A stretch of DNA of 42,859 nucleotides from Pedobacter sp. (GCA_025351765.1 JANXVH010000106.1:1-42859); one strand, 5' to 3'; positions 25,161 through 35,935 are shown, counted from the stretch's first letter. Notes: generated by a model not told the origin, from the sequence alone. Program-made: numbers and translations.

Positions 25161-25559
25161 ATGACAGTTATAGAAAGCACTACGGAAATTAACAAGCCAG
25201 TAGCAGATGTTTATGCATTTTTAGCAGACCTGAATAATCACCAGCAATTAATGCCGGAAAATATTTATAACTGGTCGTCTACCACAGATGAGGCAAGTTT
25301 TACAATTCAGAATATGGCTAAGCTGGCAATAAAGATTTCTGAACGCATTGAGAATAAACAGCTTATCGCTATACCTACAGAAAAACCACCTTTCGATATT
25401 GAACTAAAGTGGAATGTTGAAGCCAAGGGAGAGCAGGCAACTACTGCTAAACTGACCATCTCCGCAGATCTAAATATGATGATGAAGATGCTTGCAGTTA
25501 AACCTTTACAAGGATTGGCTGATCATCAAACGGAAAAACTAAAAGAGGTATTGTCGTAA
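25161..25559 (+). CDS. SRPBCC family protein
   Basis: A 132-residue START-like/polyketide cyclase fold protein. It begins MTVIESTTEINKPVADVYAF with LADLNNHQQLMPENIYNW, the usual SRPBCC helix-grip opening, and ends with the long C-terminal helix. Such proteins bind hydrophobic ligands; the ligand is unknown. It sits seven bases after pyrE. Its last codons and stop form the left arm and loop of the terminator at 25535-25575. Confidence 0.85.
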   Translation: MTVIESTTEINKPVADVYAFLADLNNHQQLMPENIYNWSSTTDEASFTIQNMAKLAIKISERIENKQLIAIPTEKPPFDIELKWNVEAKGEQATTAKLTISADLNMMMKMLAVKPLQGLADHQTEKLKEVLS

Positions 25560-25575
25560 TATCTCTTTTAGTTTT
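25535..25575 (+). terminator. Terminator spanning the SRPBCC stop codon
   Basis: Arms 25535-25552 and 25558-25575 pair over 18 bases with one G-U wobble and a five-base loop. The left arm is coding and the stop codon (25557-25559) straddles loop and right arm. It ends the pyrE-SRPBCC unit. Confidence 0.8.
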
Positions 25576-25576
25576 A

Positions 25577-25652
25577 AAGACATAATTTCAGGTTAAATTA
25601 TTATTTATCAGTCATTTAGTCGTTATCTCCTCAACGAATAAGACATAATTTC
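25577..25652. repeat. 13-bp direct repeat upstream of clpB
   Basis: AAGACATAATTTC occurs at 25577-25589 and again at 25640-25652, 63 bases apart, in the 143-base gap before clpB. It could be a pair of regulator-binding sites for this heat-shock gene; chance is not excluded. Confidence 0.5.
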
Positions 25653-25702
25653 CGATCTTTCAAAGATACCAGGCATGGCACTCGCTTTGTTATTCTCCTG
25701 AT

Positions 25703-28297
25703 ATGAATTTTAACAATTTTACCATCAAAGCCCAGGAAGCAATTCAGCAGGCTTCCGCAATAGCCGAGGGAAACCAGCAACAGGCTGTTGAAACGGCGCA
25801 TCTGCTAAAGGGACTGCTTACTGTTGATGAAAACGTAGTTTCTTATGTATTGAAGAAATTGAATGTTAATCTCAATATTCTTAACACTAACCTGGATGCG
25901 AAGATTGCCAAATTCCCTAAAGTATCTGGAAGCAACCCCTACTTAACCTCGGGGAGCAATTCAGCTTTGCAAAAAGCACAGTCTTATTTAAAAGAATTTA
26001 AAGACGAATTTGTATCTGTTGAACATGTGTTGTTAGGCATCTTATCTGTAAATGATGCAACAGCCAATTTATTGAAAGATCAGGGCGTAAATGAAAAAGA
26101 TTTAAAAACCGCCATTGTATCGCTTCGTGGCGATAGCAGGGTTACAGATCAAAATGCAGAAGCAACCTACAATGCGCTAAATAAATATGCGCGTAATTTA
26201 AACGAATACGCAGAATCTGGTAAACTGGATCCAGTAATTGGTCGTGACGACGAAATAAGGCGTGTAATCCAGATCTTATCGAGAAGAACTAAGAACAACC
26301 CGATCCTTATTGGCGAACCTGGGGTGGGTAAAACCGCTATTGCTGAAGGAATTGCCTTTAGGATCATTCAGGGTGATGTACCAACAAGCCTGAAAACAAA
26401 AACCGTTTATTCTCTTGATATGGGTGCACTGATTGCAGGTGCGAAATATAAGGGAGAGTTTGAAGAACGCTTAAAGGCAGTAGTTAAAGAAGTATCACAC
26501 AGTGATGGAGATATCATTTTATTTATTGATGAGATCCATACGCTGGTAGGTGCTGGTGGTGGCGATGGTGCTATGGATGCAGCAAATATTTTAAAGCCAG
26601 CATTAGCGCGTGGTGAGTTGCGTGCAATTGGTGCTACTACGCTTGATGAGTACCAAAAATACCTGGAAAAAGATAAAGCACTTGAACGTCGTTTCCAAAA
26701 AGTAATGGTCAATGAGCCTGATACACAGGATGCCATATCTATTTTGAGAGGATTAAAGGAAAAATATGAAACCCATCATAAAGTAAGGATTAAAGATGAG
26801 GCCATCATCGCTGCTGTAGAAATGTCGCAGCGGTATATTGCCGATCGCTTTTTGCCGGATAAGGCCATTGATTTGATGGATGAGGCGGCATCTAAGTTAC
26901 GTCTGGAAATGGATTCTGTACCAGAAAAGGTAGATGAGCTGAATCGTAAGATCATGCAATTAGAGATTGAGCGAGAAGCAATTAAACGGGAAAATGATAC
27001 CAAGAAAGTAAAATCTCTAGGTGAAGATATTGCTAACTTATCTGCCGAGCGTGATGAGATCAAAGCAAAATGGCAGGGCGAAAAAGACCTGGTAGACAAC
27101 ATCAATAACGAGCTGGAACAGGTTGAAAACTATAAGCTTGAAGCCGAACAGGCAGAGCGTGCAGGTGATTATGGAAGGGTTGCAGAGATCCGTTACGGAA
27201 AGATCAAAGAGGCTCAGGATAAGGCAGAAAAGCTGAAAGCAGAACTGGCTAACCAGCAAAGCGAAAGCAGAATGCTTAAAGAAGAAGTTACTGCTGATGA
27301 TATTGCTGGTGTTGTGGCACGTTGGACAGGGATTCCTGTTACCAAATTGATTTCTAGTGAGCGCGAAAAATTACTTAATCTGGAAGGTGAATTACATAAA
27401 CGTGTTGCTGGACAGGATGAAGCTATTGAGGCCATTTCAGATGCCATTAGACGTTCAAGAGCAGGGTTGCAGGATAAACGAAAACCTATTGGTTCTTTTA
27501 TTTTCCTGGGCACTACAGGTGTTGGTAAAACAGAATTGGCAAAAGCATTAGCAGAGTTTTTATTTAACGATGAAAATGCCATGACCAGAATTGATATGAG
27601 CGAATACCAGGAAAGGCACGCCGTATCAAGGTTAATCGGTGCGCCTCCGGGATATGTGGGTTACGATGAGGGTGGTCAGCTTACGGAAGCTGTTAGGCGC
27701 AAACCGTATTCTGTGGTATTATTGGATGAGATTGAAAAGGCACATCCAGATGTATTCAATATTCTATTGCAGGTATTGGACGATGGGCGATTAACGGACA
27801 ATAAAGGCAGGTTGGTTAATTTTAAAAATACCATCATCATCATGACCTCCAATATTGGCTCTCATTTGATACAGGATAACTTCAAAGTATTGAATGATGA
27901 GAACCGCGATGAAGTGATTGCCAAGACTAAGACTGAATTGTTTGAACTCCTGAAGCAAACGATCAGGCCTGAGTTTTTGAATAGGATTGATGAACTGATT
28001 ATGTTTACTCCGCTTAACCGAAATGAGATCCGGAATATCGTTGACCTGCAGTTTAAAAATGTACAGGATGCGTTGGCCGAAATGGGCGTAGATATAGTGG
28101 CTTCTGTTGAAGCACTTGACTGGCTGGCAGAATTAGGTTATGACCCACAGTTTGGCGCAAGGCCATTAAAAAGGGTGATCCAGAAAAAAATACTCAATGA
28201 GTTGTCTAAGCAGATCTTAGCGGGAACCGTTGATAGAGATAGCAAAATTAAACTGGATATGTTCGACCATCAATTTGTATTCTTAAACAACAAATAA
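25703..28297 (+). CDS. clpB: ATP-dependent disaggregase ClpB
   Basis: An 864-residue AAA+ chaperone that, with DnaK, rescues aggregated proteins after stress. Order: N-terminal Clp_N repeats (1-145), first AAA domain with Walker [14 protein letters not shown] (about 203-215) and Walker [16 protein letters not shown], the coiled-coil middle domain (about 400-530) that separates ClpB from ClpA/ClpC, second AAA domain with [17 protein letters not shown] (about 608) and [14 protein letters not shown], and the D2-small domain. Full length, no P-loop or tripeptide for ClpP docking is seen. It has its own upstream region with a 13-bp direct repeat and a strong terminator at 28322. Confidence 0.97.
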   Translation: MNFNNFTIKAQEAIQQASAIAEGNQQQAVETAHLLKGLLTVDENVVSYVLKKLNVNLNILNTNLDAKIAKFPKVSGSNPYLTSGSNSALQKAQSYLKEFKDEFVSVEHVLLGILSVNDATANLLKDQGVNEKDLKTAIVSLRGDSRVTDQNAEATYNALNKYARNLNEYAESGKLDPVIGRDDEIRRVIQILSRRTKNNPILIGEPGVGKTAIAEGIAFRIIQGDVPTSLKTKTVYSLDMGALIAGAKYKGEFEERLKAVVKEVSHSDGDIILFIDEIHTLVGAGGGDGAMDAANILKPALARGELRAIGATTLDEYQKYLEKDKALERRFQKVMVNEPDTQDAISILRGLKEKYETHHKVRIKDEAIIAAVEMSQRYIADRFLPDKAIDLMDEAASKLRLEMDSVPEKVDELNRKIMQLEIEREAIKRENDTKKVKSLGEDIANLSAERDEIKAKWQGEKDLVDNINNELEQVENYKLEAEQAERAGDYGRVAEIRYGKIKEAQDKAEKLKAELANQQSESRMLKEEVTADDIAGVVARWTGIPVTKLISSEREKLLNLEGELHKRVAGQDEAIEAISDAIRRSRAGLQDKRKPIGSFIFLGTTGVGKTELAKALAEFLFNDENAMTRIDMSEYQERHAVSRLIGAPPGYVGYDEGGQLTEAVRRKPYSVVLLDEIEKAHPDVFNILLQVLDDGRLTDNKGRLVNFKNTIIIMTSNIGSHLIQDNFKVLNDENRDEVIAKTKTELFELLKQTIRPEFLNRIDELIMFTPLNRNEIRNIVDLQFKNVQDALAEMGVDIVASVEALDWLAELGYDPQFGARPLKRVIQKKILNELSKQILAGTVDRDSKIKLDMFDHQFVFLNNK

Positions 28298-28321
28298 TAT
28301 TATTCAGAATAGAAACTTAAG

Positions 28322-28346
28322 AGGCGCTTTAGAGCGCCTTTTTTTG
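28322..28346 (+). terminator. Rho-independent terminator of clpB
   Basis: AGGCGCT at 28322-28328 pairs with AGCGCCT at 28333-28339 around a TTAG loop, followed by a run of eight T. Strong intrinsic terminator. Confidence 0.92.
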
Positions 28347-28502
28347 TTTTTTGGAAGGATAGGTTATAAAAACACAATGCTTACACAATTAATCTATTTG
28401 GTTAATATTGTTTAACCTTATGGTAATTAAACCTAAATTTACATGCGGTAAATAGAACATTTGACCGCCAACTTTGTTATAAAAGACAGATACTAATTAT
28501 TT

Positions 28503-30785
28503 ATGAAAATCGCTTACATCTCTTCTTATCCGCCACGCGAATGTGGTATTGCTACTTTTAATCATAACCTACTAAGAGCCATAGGCTTTGACAAAAACGC
28601 AGTTTCGGAAGACAGCTATGTAGTTGCCATGAATGATGCTGAAAACCTAGACGAATACGAATATCCTAAAGAGGTAAAGCGTGTGATACGCCAAGAGAAC
28701 CAGACAGATTATATCAAAGCAGCAGATTATATAAATACAAGTTTAGCAGATGCCTGTATTCTGGAACATGAGTATGGAATTTATGGTGGTGAGAGTGGCG
28801 TATATATTCTCCCACTAATATCCCGGTTACAAAAGCCGTTAATTACCATCTTTCATACCATTTTGAAAGACCCTAACCACATGCAATTAACAGTTTTGCA
28901 GGAGATTGCAAAATACTCTTCCAGAGTTGTGGTAATGAGTCATCGTGCGGTTGACTTTTTAACCAGTATATATGGCATCCCCTATCATAAAATACAGTTA
29001 ATTGAGCATGGTGTACCTAATTTGGAACCTAAAGCAGATAACCCTGTAAAAAACTCTATTGCGTTTAAAGGAAAAAAAGTACTCTTTACTTTTGGATTGA
29101 TCAGCAGAAATAAAGGTCTTGAAACTGTTATTGAAGCACTACCTAAAATAGTAGAACAGAATCCTGATGTGATGTATGTGATTTTAGGCACCACTCACCC
29201 GGGGGTAATTCGCAACTCGGGTGAAGAATATAGAGATAGTTTGAAGCGACTTGCGAAAACCCTAAATGTAGAAAATAATTTAACCTTTATAAATAAATTT
29301 GTATCAGAAGAAGAGCTGCACGATTACCTAACCGCTTGCGATATGTACATTACGCCCTACTTAAATGAGGCGCAAATTACAAGTGGAACCCTCTCTTATG
29401 CTGTAGGTGCAGGTGCAGCGGTAATTTCTACTCCCTATTGGCATGCACAGGAGTTACTAGCTGATAACCGCGGCAAGTTGTTCGATTTTAAAGATGCAAC
29501 CGCTTTGGCGGAAATAGTTAATGATCTGTTTGAAGATCCTGATAAACTGAAACATTTAAAGGAAAATGCTTTTGAGTATGGCTTGCATCTTCGCTGGCCC
29601 ACTACAGGCGAAGTTTTTGTGGATGTGCTGAATGAGGCGGTAGACAAATACTTCTCTGAAAAAGAAACCGGCGGAAAGCCAATTATAGATCCAGATATAA
29701 TGCCTGCATTTAACCTGGCACATATTAGAAGGCTAACTGATGATACTGGTATTGTGCAGCATGCTAAATATGGCATTCCTAATTTAAAGGAAGGTTATTG
29801 TGTTGATGATAATGCGCGTGCTTTGATTTTAACCATTTTAGCTTATCAGCAGAATAAGAGTAAAGTAGCATTGGAGCTCTTACCTATTTACCTGAGTTAC
29901 ATTCAATACATGCAATGCGATAATGGGAACTTCCGTAATTTCCTAAGTTTTAGAAGAGAATATCTCGACGAAATAGGGACAGAAGATTCATTTGGCCGTA
30001 CAATTTGGTCGCTGGGATACCTTATCAATAACGCACCAAACAATTCCTACCGGGAGTTTGCTAAAGAATTATTCTTAAAATCAGTACCCCATTTTAAGGG
30101 CCTTAAACACCTTAGGGGATTGGGAAATACAATTATTGGTCTTACTCACTATATCAAAGCTAATCCTGGAGATGAGTTTATTAAGGATCAGCTAGATCAA
30201 CTGGCGGCACCTCTTAAAGCCGCTTACAGGAAAAACAAGATTGGCCACTGGCATTGGTTTGAAGAAAAGATGACCTACGATAATGCCATTTTACCATTGG
30301 CATTGATGAGTTATTATGAGATTAGTAAGGATCAGGACTCTTACGAGATTGCTTTTGAAAGTATGCAATATCTTACGCAGAAGACGTTAATTAACGGGTA
30401 CCTTAATCCTGTTGGTAATGACGGCTGGTTGTTTAGGGATGGTCCTGAAATGGCGATATACGATCAGCAAGCGATAGAAACTATGGCTATGGTACTCATG
30501 TACTTTAAGGCATACGAAATTACCCACGATAAGCTTTATATTAAACAGATGTTTGTTTCCTACCAGTGGTTCCTGGGAGAAAATACATTGAGAATACCAC
30601 TGTTTGATCATGAAACCAAAGGCTGTGCCGATGGGTTACAAACTTATGGGTTGAATAGAAATCAGGGGGCGGAAAGCACCCTGGCCTATTGGATATCTCA
30701 TCTCGCAGTATTGAAAGCCATGGAATTTGAATATGAATTTATACAAAGCAATGATTTGATTGCTGAGCAAAAACAGACCGTTTAA
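28503..30785 (+). CDS. GT4 glycosyltransferase fused to a C-terminal alpha-helical domain
   Basis: A 760-residue protein. Residues about 1-390 are a GT-B fold GT4 enzyme: start MKIAYISSYPPRECGIATFN, LISRNKGLETVIEALPKIVE, then the donor-site region ITPYLNEAQITSGTLSYAVG, where Glu-rich GT4 signatures bind the nucleotide sugar. Residues about 395-745 are a separate helical domain (CVDDNARALILTILAYQ, FGRTIWSLGYLINN, GHWHWFEEKMTYDNAILPLA, NQGAESTLAYWISHLAVLKA) that looks like an (alpha/alpha) toroid as in glycosidases or epimerases. It precedes a second GT4 gene by five bases and faces a GH130 gene. Acceptor and product are unknown; mannose is suggested only by GH130. Confidence 0.85.
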   Translation: MKIAYISSYPPRECGIATFNHNLLRAIGFDKNAVSEDSYVVAMNDAENLDEYEYPKEVKRVIRQENQTDYIKAADYINTSLADACILEHEYGIYGGESGVYILPLISRLQKPLITIFHTILKDPNHMQLTVLQEIAKYSSRVVVMSHRAVDFLTSIYGIPYHKIQLIEHGVPNLEPKADNPVKNSIAFKGKKVLFTFGLISRNKGLETVIEALPKIVEQNPDVMYVILGTTHPGVIRNSGEEYRDSLKRLAKTLNVENNLTFINKFVSEEELHDYLTACDMYITPYLNEAQITSGTLSYAVGAGAAVISTPYWHAQELLADNRGKLFDFKDATALAEIVNDLFEDPDKLKHLKENAFEYGLHLRWPTTGEVFVDVLNEAVDKYFSEKETGGKPIIDPDIMPAFNLAHIRRLTDDTGIVQHAKYGIPNLKEGYCVDDNARALILTILAYQQNKSKVALELLPIYLSYIQYMQCDNGNFRNFLSFRREYLDEIGTEDSFGRTIWSLGYLINNAPNNSYREFAKELFLKSVPHFKGLKHLRGLGNTIIGLTHYIKANPGDEFIKDQLDQLAAPLKAAYRKNKIGHWHWFEEKMTYDNAILPLALMSYYEISKDQDSYEIAFESMQYLTQKTLINGYLNPVGNDGWLFRDGPEMAIYDQQAIETMAMVLMYFKAYEITHDKLYIKQMFVSYQWFLGENTLRIPLFDHETKGCADGLQTYGLNRNQGAESTLAYWISHLAVLKAMEFEYEFIQSNDLIAEQKQTV

Positions 30786-30790
30786 GATTT

Positions 30791-31792
30791 ATGAAGATTG
30801 CTGTGCTTGCTCCGGTAGCCTGGAGAACCCCACCTAGGCACTATGGACCATGGGAGCAAATGGCTTCTAACTTAACAGAGGGGCTGGTAGCAAAGGGGAT
30901 CGAAGTGACTCTTTTTGCTACTGGTGATTCCATTACAACTGCCCAACTTGACGCTGTCATTGCCCAAGGGTATGAGGAAGATAAAACCGCTGATGCAAAA
31001 GTGGTAGAATGTCTTCACATCAGCAACTTGATGGAAAAAGCATCAGCGTTCGACTTGATCCATAATCATTACGACTTTCTTCCTTTAAGTTATTCTAAAC
31101 TGATCAGCACGCCTGTAATCACTACGATACATGGTTTCTCTTCTGAGAAAATATTGAGGGTTTATCAGAAGTACAATGAGATAGGTAATTTTGTTTCCAT
31201 AAGTAATTCCAACAGACATCCGTCCTTAAATTACCTGGCAACGGTATACAATGGATTGCAAACTAATGAGTTTACCTTCAATGCTAAGCCAGATGACTAC
31301 CTACTGTTTTTTGGGAGGATACATCCCGATAAAGGCACCGCCGAAGCGGTTCATATTGCAAAAAAGGCAAATAGAAAATTGATCATTGCTGGTATTGTAC
31401 AGCATTCAGAGTATTTTAGAGAAAAGGTTGAGCCATTCTTAGGCAACGACATTGTATTTATCGGCTCTGCCGGCCCTGAAAAAAGAAATGAGTTGTTGCG
31501 CAATGCAGCTGCCCTTTTGCATCCCATCAGCTTTGAAGAACCTTTTGGCTTAAGCGTAGCGGAGTCCATGCTTTGTGGAACGCCAGTTATTGCATTTAAC
31601 CTGGGTTCTATGCAGGAGTTGATTAAAGAGGGTGAAACTGGCTTCTTGGTAAATGACATTAATGGTGCAGTAGCCGCGGTAAATAAACTTTCAGCCATAG
31701 AACGAATTAATTGTAGAGAATGGGCAATGGCTAATTTCTCCCAACAAAAAATGGTAGCCGACTATATTAGCCTCTACCATCAAATATTGTAA
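30791..31792 (+). CDS. GT4 family glycosyltransferase
   Basis: A 333-residue GT-B enzyme. The N-terminus MKIAVLAPVAWRTPPRHYGP then WEQMASNLTEGLVAKGIEVTLF is typical of GT4; the donor site is HPISFEEPFGLSVAESMLCG, with the E-x7-E motif (EPFGLSVAE). GRIHPDKGTAEAVHIAKKA is the hinge region. It is cytoplasmic with no membrane helix. It lies five bases after the fused GT4 gene, so they form a two-gene unit. Its stop is 11 bases from the end of the convergent GH130 gene. Confidence 0.9.
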   Translation: MKIAVLAPVAWRTPPRHYGPWEQMASNLTEGLVAKGIEVTLFATGDSITTAQLDAVIAQGYEEDKTADAKVVECLHISNLMEKASAFDLIHNHYDFLPLSYSKLISTPVITTIHGFSSEKILRVYQKYNEIGNFVSISNSNRHPSLNYLATVYNGLQTNEFTFNAKPDDYLLFFGRIHPDKGTAEAVHIAKKANRKLIIAGIVQHSEYFREKVEPFLGNDIVFIGSAGPEKRNELLRNAAALLHPISFEEPFGLSVAESMLCGTPVIAFNLGSMQELIKEGETGFLVNDINGAVAAVNKLSAIERINCREWAMANFSQQKMVADYISLYHQIL

Positions 31793-31803
31793 CCCGTTAT
31801 ATT

Positions 31804-33276
31804 TTATAATATACTATCTGAAGTTTTAAGCTTCTCTAATAATATATCAATACTAACTCCTGCAAATGAAGAACAATAATCTGAAAGTCCGTATGGTATG
31901 ATGAGTTCTCCGTTGTGTATAATCGATCCACAAGAATATAGTACATTAGGTACATATCCTTCGCGTTCATCGTTATTTGGTATTACAAGCGGCTCTGATA
32001 ACCTGCCGATCTCGATAGATGGGTCTTCAAGATCGAAAAGACTTGCACCAAGGCAATAACGCCTCATTGGCCCAACGCCATGCGTTATTACCAGCCAGCC
32101 ATCTTTGGTTTCAATTGGAGAACCGCAATTCCCTATCTGAATAAATTCCCAGGGATATTTTGGTGTTTGCAGTTTTACGGGGTTGTCCCATACGGATAAT
32201 TTATCTGAATACATCAGGTAATTGTTGCAACCATCAATGCGAGACATCATGGCATATTTACCATTTATCTTTCTTGGAAATAATGCTAGATTTTTATTTT
32301 GGGCACCTATACCGTGTAGCGGACTGATCTTAAAATCATAGAAATCTGTAGTTTGAAGCAGTTTAGGCATAATCATTGCCCCATCAAAAGCAGTATAAGT
32401 AGCATAGTAAACAATTGAGCCGTCCTCTTTTACAAACTTCACGAAACGCGCATCTTCTATTCCTTTACGTTCAAATTCTGATATAGGGAATATTACACGA
32501 TCTGAAATGTCTGTATCTCTAGAAAAACTAATCTCATGATAGGTATCCGAAAGCCAAAGGATCTTATCATACTCCAACTTCCTTATGTCGTCCGTTTGCA
32601 GGTTTTTAGAGTCCAGAATAATCTTCCTCAATGTAGAGTAATCAAACTTATCTGTTAATCTTACCCCTACTTCATCCAGCACCTCTACATCAATTTTAGA
32701 ATCGGCACCTTTTTTCAAAAATAGTTTCTTGTTGTATACAGCATTTCTAATTACCTCAGCTTCGTCTATATAATTTCCTGCCGGAATAACTGTAATGTCG
32801 TTATTCCTGTCTATAAGTGCCCTTCTAAATACAACAGAAGAAATGTGGCCCTCCCCTACAGCTCTGAAACTAATGATAACACGTTTTTCTCCTTCTACCA
32901 AGTCCGACTGGTCGGGATCTTCAACTATAGAAGGATTAAAAAATGCAGCTGATTCAATTGAATACTCATGCGTAAAGTAGGAACCTATAAGTAAGCGCTG
33001 GTATCTTTCAAGATCTTCATAATCAAAACCTGCATCTTTTAAACTTACCGTAACCTTCTTACAATGACGGGTAAGAATTTTAGTAATGTTTCTGTGCCTT
33101 TTTGAATACTCTTGAAGCAATGGAGATATAATCCCGAATACTTCTAGATCGGAAAGGCTCATTACATGTTTTATAACATCAACAGCCCGCTCTGATCCAT
33201 TAAAAAAAAATCGGGCTATTACCCTTTTTGGATCGGGATATACTTTAACTGGTTTGCGCTCTATTAATAATCTCAT
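31804..33276 (-). CDS. GH130 family mannoside phosphorylase or mannosidase
   Basis: A 490-residue cytoplasmic five-bladed propeller protein of family GH130. Family features include KGIEDARFVKFVKEDGSIVY, DGAMIMPKLLQTTDF, LHGIGAQNKNLALFPRKING with YAMMSRIDG, and WEFIQIGNCGSPIETKDGWL followed by VITHGVG. The N-terminal about 90 residues are an extra helical domain seen in one GH130 subgroup. GH130 enzymes phosphorolyse or hydrolyse beta-mannosidic bonds, and no signal peptide means it acts inside the cell. Convergent with two GT4 genes. Phosphorylase against hydrolase cannot be settled by eye. Confidence 0.88.
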   Translation of the reverse strand: MRLLIERKPVKVYPDPKRVIARFFFNGSERAVDVIKHVMSLSDLEVFGIISPLLQEYSKRHRNITKILTRHCKKVTVSLKDAGFDYEDLERYQRLLIGSYFTHEYSIESAAFFNPSIVEDPDQSDLVEGEKRVIISFRAVGEGHISSVVFRRALIDRNNDITVIPAGNYIDEAEVIRNAVYNKKLFLKKGADSKIDVEVLDEVGVRLTDKFDYSTLRKIILDSKNLQTDDIRKLEYDKILWLSDTYHEISFSRDTDISDRVIFPISEFERKGIEDARFVKFVKEDGSIVYYATYTAFDGAMIMPKLLQTTDFYDFKISPLHGIGAQNKNLALFPRKINGKYAMMSRIDGCNNYLMYSDKLSVWDNPVKLQTPKYPWEFIQIGNCGSPIETKDGWLVITHGVGPMRRYCLGASLFDLEDPSIEIGRLSEPLVIPNNDEREGYVPNVLYSCGSIIHNGELIIPYGLSDYCSSFAGVSIDILLEKLKTSDSIL

Positions 33277-33323
33277 TATTAGTTAACGTTTAAAAGGAGT
33301 GGAAAGATTTACTAATTTAAAAA

Positions 33324-35828
33324 TTATTTCTTCCTTTCCAATTCTCTATCCATTTCAACAATATCTACTTGATCCGGTGTATCGTAATCTCCTATTAAAT
33401 ACTTGTTAAAATGATCTGCCAGCTTCCAGAAGGCATATTCTGTAAGATCGCCAAAGCTATGGCGTTGTCCCGGTAATATGACAAACTCAAACCTTTTACC
33501 CTCCTTCATCAGTGCATTAGCTAATCTGATGGTATTAGCCGGGTGCACATTATTATCTATATCTCCGGTCATGATCATCAAATGACCCTTTAAATTTTTA
33601 GCAATCTGCGGGTTTTTATCAATGTCATAAGTAAAGGTAGTATCACCTTTAGCAGAAATAATTTCTTTAACGCCGTGATGCTTCTCGCTCCACCATCTGT
33701 TGTAAATACTATTGTCGTGATTACCAGCTTTGGATACTGCTACTTTAAAAAAATCAGGATAGACCAGCATCGCTGCGGTAGACATGAACCCACCACCAGA
33801 GTGGCCTGTTATTCCAACTTTGTTAACATCTATGAACTTAAACCTATCGGCCAACTGCTCAATCGCTGCTTTTTTATCTGCCAGGCCATAATCACGAAGG
33901 TTTCCATAACCAAAAGTATGGTACCATTTAGACCTTGCCGGGTTACCACCCCTGTTGCCAACAGATATCACAATGTAGCCCAATTGCGCAAGGCGATCTG
34001 TATTGTCCATGCTTTTGGTAAACGACTTATTAACAGCCTCCGTTTGAGGGCCAGGGTACACATATTCTATAATTGGATATTTCTTATTCGGATCAAAGTC
34101 AAACGGCTTGTACATTACGCCATAAACATCTGTTATCCCATCGTCGGCTTTAACTTTAAAAGGTTCTGGAAACTTGTAGCCTGCGGCTAAAAGTAAGGTA
34201 AGATCAGCTGTTTCCAGGTTCATCACTATCCTGCCATTGTTATCCTTTAATACAGATTTTGGCATCGTGTTAACTCTAGAATAGTTATCTACAAAGTATG
34301 TAGCCTCATCATTCATATTTACAGCATGATCGAAATCTCCAGCGTTCAATAATTTCAACCCTGTACCATCAAATTTGATGCTATACAGGTGATAATAATA
34401 AGGGTCTTCTTTTTCTTCGCGTCCGTTCGCTGTAAAATATAATACCCTGTTTTTTTGGTCGATGTTTACAATGTTTTCTGTATGATAGGGACCTTTAGTA
34501 ATTTGGTTCTTTAGTTTTCCCTTGCCATCGAAAAGATAGAAATGACCCCAGCCGTCTCGTTCCGACCAGTGGATTAGCTCATTTCCGTTATTAATTAATC
34601 CCGGGCGGTTAATTTCAACATAGGTATTAAAACGCTCGTCTATCAATGGATTAACTTTCTCGGTATTGATATCAATCGTACCTACATCAATCCTTTTTAA
34701 ATCTCTGCTGGTACGTGAAAAATACAACTTATTGTTATCACCTAACCACAATGAGGGCCTAAATTCATTGTCGCGGTCCTTATTTAATGAAGGCGCAGAC
34801 CATATAGAAACAGATTGATCTTTAAAAGCAGACACGTCAAGCTTTTTGAATGTCTTTGTGGCAAAATTAAACAATAAGATTTCATCAATCGGTGATTCCT
34901 TTTCACCGGGCATCTGGTATTTATAAGTTTCCAATGTTGGCCTGCCCGCAGCAGTGTTATTAATTACCCAAAGGTCTTTTACTTTCCGTGAGTCTGTCCG
35001 ATCCAGCACAAAATATTTAGCATTAGGCGACCACATTACATAGGCTCCACGTCTCTTTTTGTTATTTTTTATTTCATCCTCATTAGATTCTCCATCGCCA
35101 TCACTTCCATAAGCGTAGAATTTAACACCATCTTTCGTTAACTGATGCTCTACAATAGTACTGTCCTCTTCATTCTTTACCGCTTTTCTGTAATTTTCCT
35201 TATCCATCCAATAGAGATTGTAATTTCTGCTAAATATAATGGCCGAAGAATCCGGAGCCACTGATCCCCAGGATGGCTTAGTTTTAGGTTTAGTGAAATT
35301 TGGGACTTCTAATAGCTTTTGAGTGGCAAGATTATAAGTAAAATTATAGATCTTCTTTTGCATGGAATCCGCTGCTTTTTTATCCTTGCGTTCTTTCTTC
35401 AATTCATCAATAGAACTGTTTACTTCGAAAGTTAAGCTCTTTTCATCTGGCGCGAATTTTAAGTTAAGCAATGGCAAATGCTGTGCATCAAAGGGATCAC
35501 GAATAATGGTTGTAATTTCTGCAGCTAGTTTTGCATTATCAAATATCTGATTTTTGCTTTTAGCTACAGGATTAACAATATACCATTGCTTTCCATTTGG
35601 GGTTTCATACTCGTACCAGAAACGGTTGCTCAATTTTAACCAATGTGGATCAACAGCTGTAGAGTAAACCATTTTCTTAACTTTTGCAGGAGAAAACCTG
35701 GAAGCCAACTGATAATTTGCTTTTGGTGGGGCAACCAAAGCTTCTGTTAAAGTAAAGGTTTTAACTTGCGAAAAGCCACTGAATACGACGCAACAAATTA
35801 TTAAAAATAGAAAGTAAAGTTTCTTCAT
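33324..35828 (-). CDS. S9 family prolyl oligopeptidase / DPP IV-like peptidase
   Basis: An 834-residue exported peptidase. Signal peptide MKKLYFLFLIICCVVFSGFS, then a DPP IV-like beta-propeller (about 60-570), then an alpha/beta-hydrolase domain. The catalytic triad is visible: Ser677 in GITGHSGGGFM, Asp758 in GDIDNNVHP and His790 in PGQRHSF (numbers approximate). These enzymes remove dipeptides from proline-containing peptides in the periplasm. Single gene, 47 bases downstream of the GH130 start, same strand; cotranscription with GH130 is possible since no terminator is seen between them. Confidence 0.93.
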   Translation of the reverse strand: MKKLYFLFLIICCVVFSGFSQVKTFTLTEALVAPPKANYQLASRFSPAKVKKMVYSTAVDPHWLKLSNRFWYEYETPNGKQWYIVNPVAKSKNQIFDNAKLAAEITTIIRDPFDAQHLPLLNLKFAPDEKSLTFEVNSSIDELKKERKDKKAADSMQKKIYNFTYNLATQKLLEVPNFTKPKTKPSWGSVAPDSSAIIFSRNYNLYWMDKENYRKAVKNEEDSTIVEHQLTKDGVKFYAYGSDGDGESNEDEIKNNKKRRGAYVMWSPNAKYFVLDRTDSRKVKDLWVINNTAAGRPTLETYKYQMPGEKESPIDEILLFNFATKTFKKLDVSAFKDQSVSIWSAPSLNKDRDNEFRPSLWLGDNNKLYFSRTSRDLKRIDVGTIDINTEKVNPLIDERFNTYVEINRPGLINNGNELIHWSERDGWGHFYLFDGKGKLKNQITKGPYHTENIVNIDQKNRVLYFTANGREEKEDPYYYHLYSIKFDGTGLKLLNAGDFDHAVNMNDEATYFVDNYSRVNTMPKSVLKDNNGRIVMNLETADLTLLLAAGYKFPEPFKVKADDGITDVYGVMYKPFDFDPNKKYPIIEYVYPGPQTEAVNKSFTKSMDNTDRLAQLGYIVISVGNRGGNPARSKWYHTFGYGNLRDYGLADKKAAIEQLADRFKFIDVNKVGITGHSGGGFMSTAAMLVYPDFFKVAVSKAGNHDNSIYNRWWSEKHHGVKEIISAKGDTTFTYDIDKNPQIAKNLKGHLMIMTGDIDNNVHPANTIRLANALMKEGKRFEFVILPGQRHSFGDLTEYAFWKLADHFNKYLIGDYDTPDQVDIVEMDRELERKK

Positions 35829-35935
35829 GATAATATGCTAATTAAATCGCTAAAATATCGATAAAATATAATGCTGACTAGTATTTAATTGTAATAAAAG
35901 TGATAGTTCTAGCAACGATTAATCAGTTGATTTTA

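Noticed and set aside
33675..34190. 171-codon open frame on the plus strand
   Set aside because: It is fully antisense to the S9 peptidase catalytic domain, which has clear family motifs; the shadow frame shows no recognisable protein.
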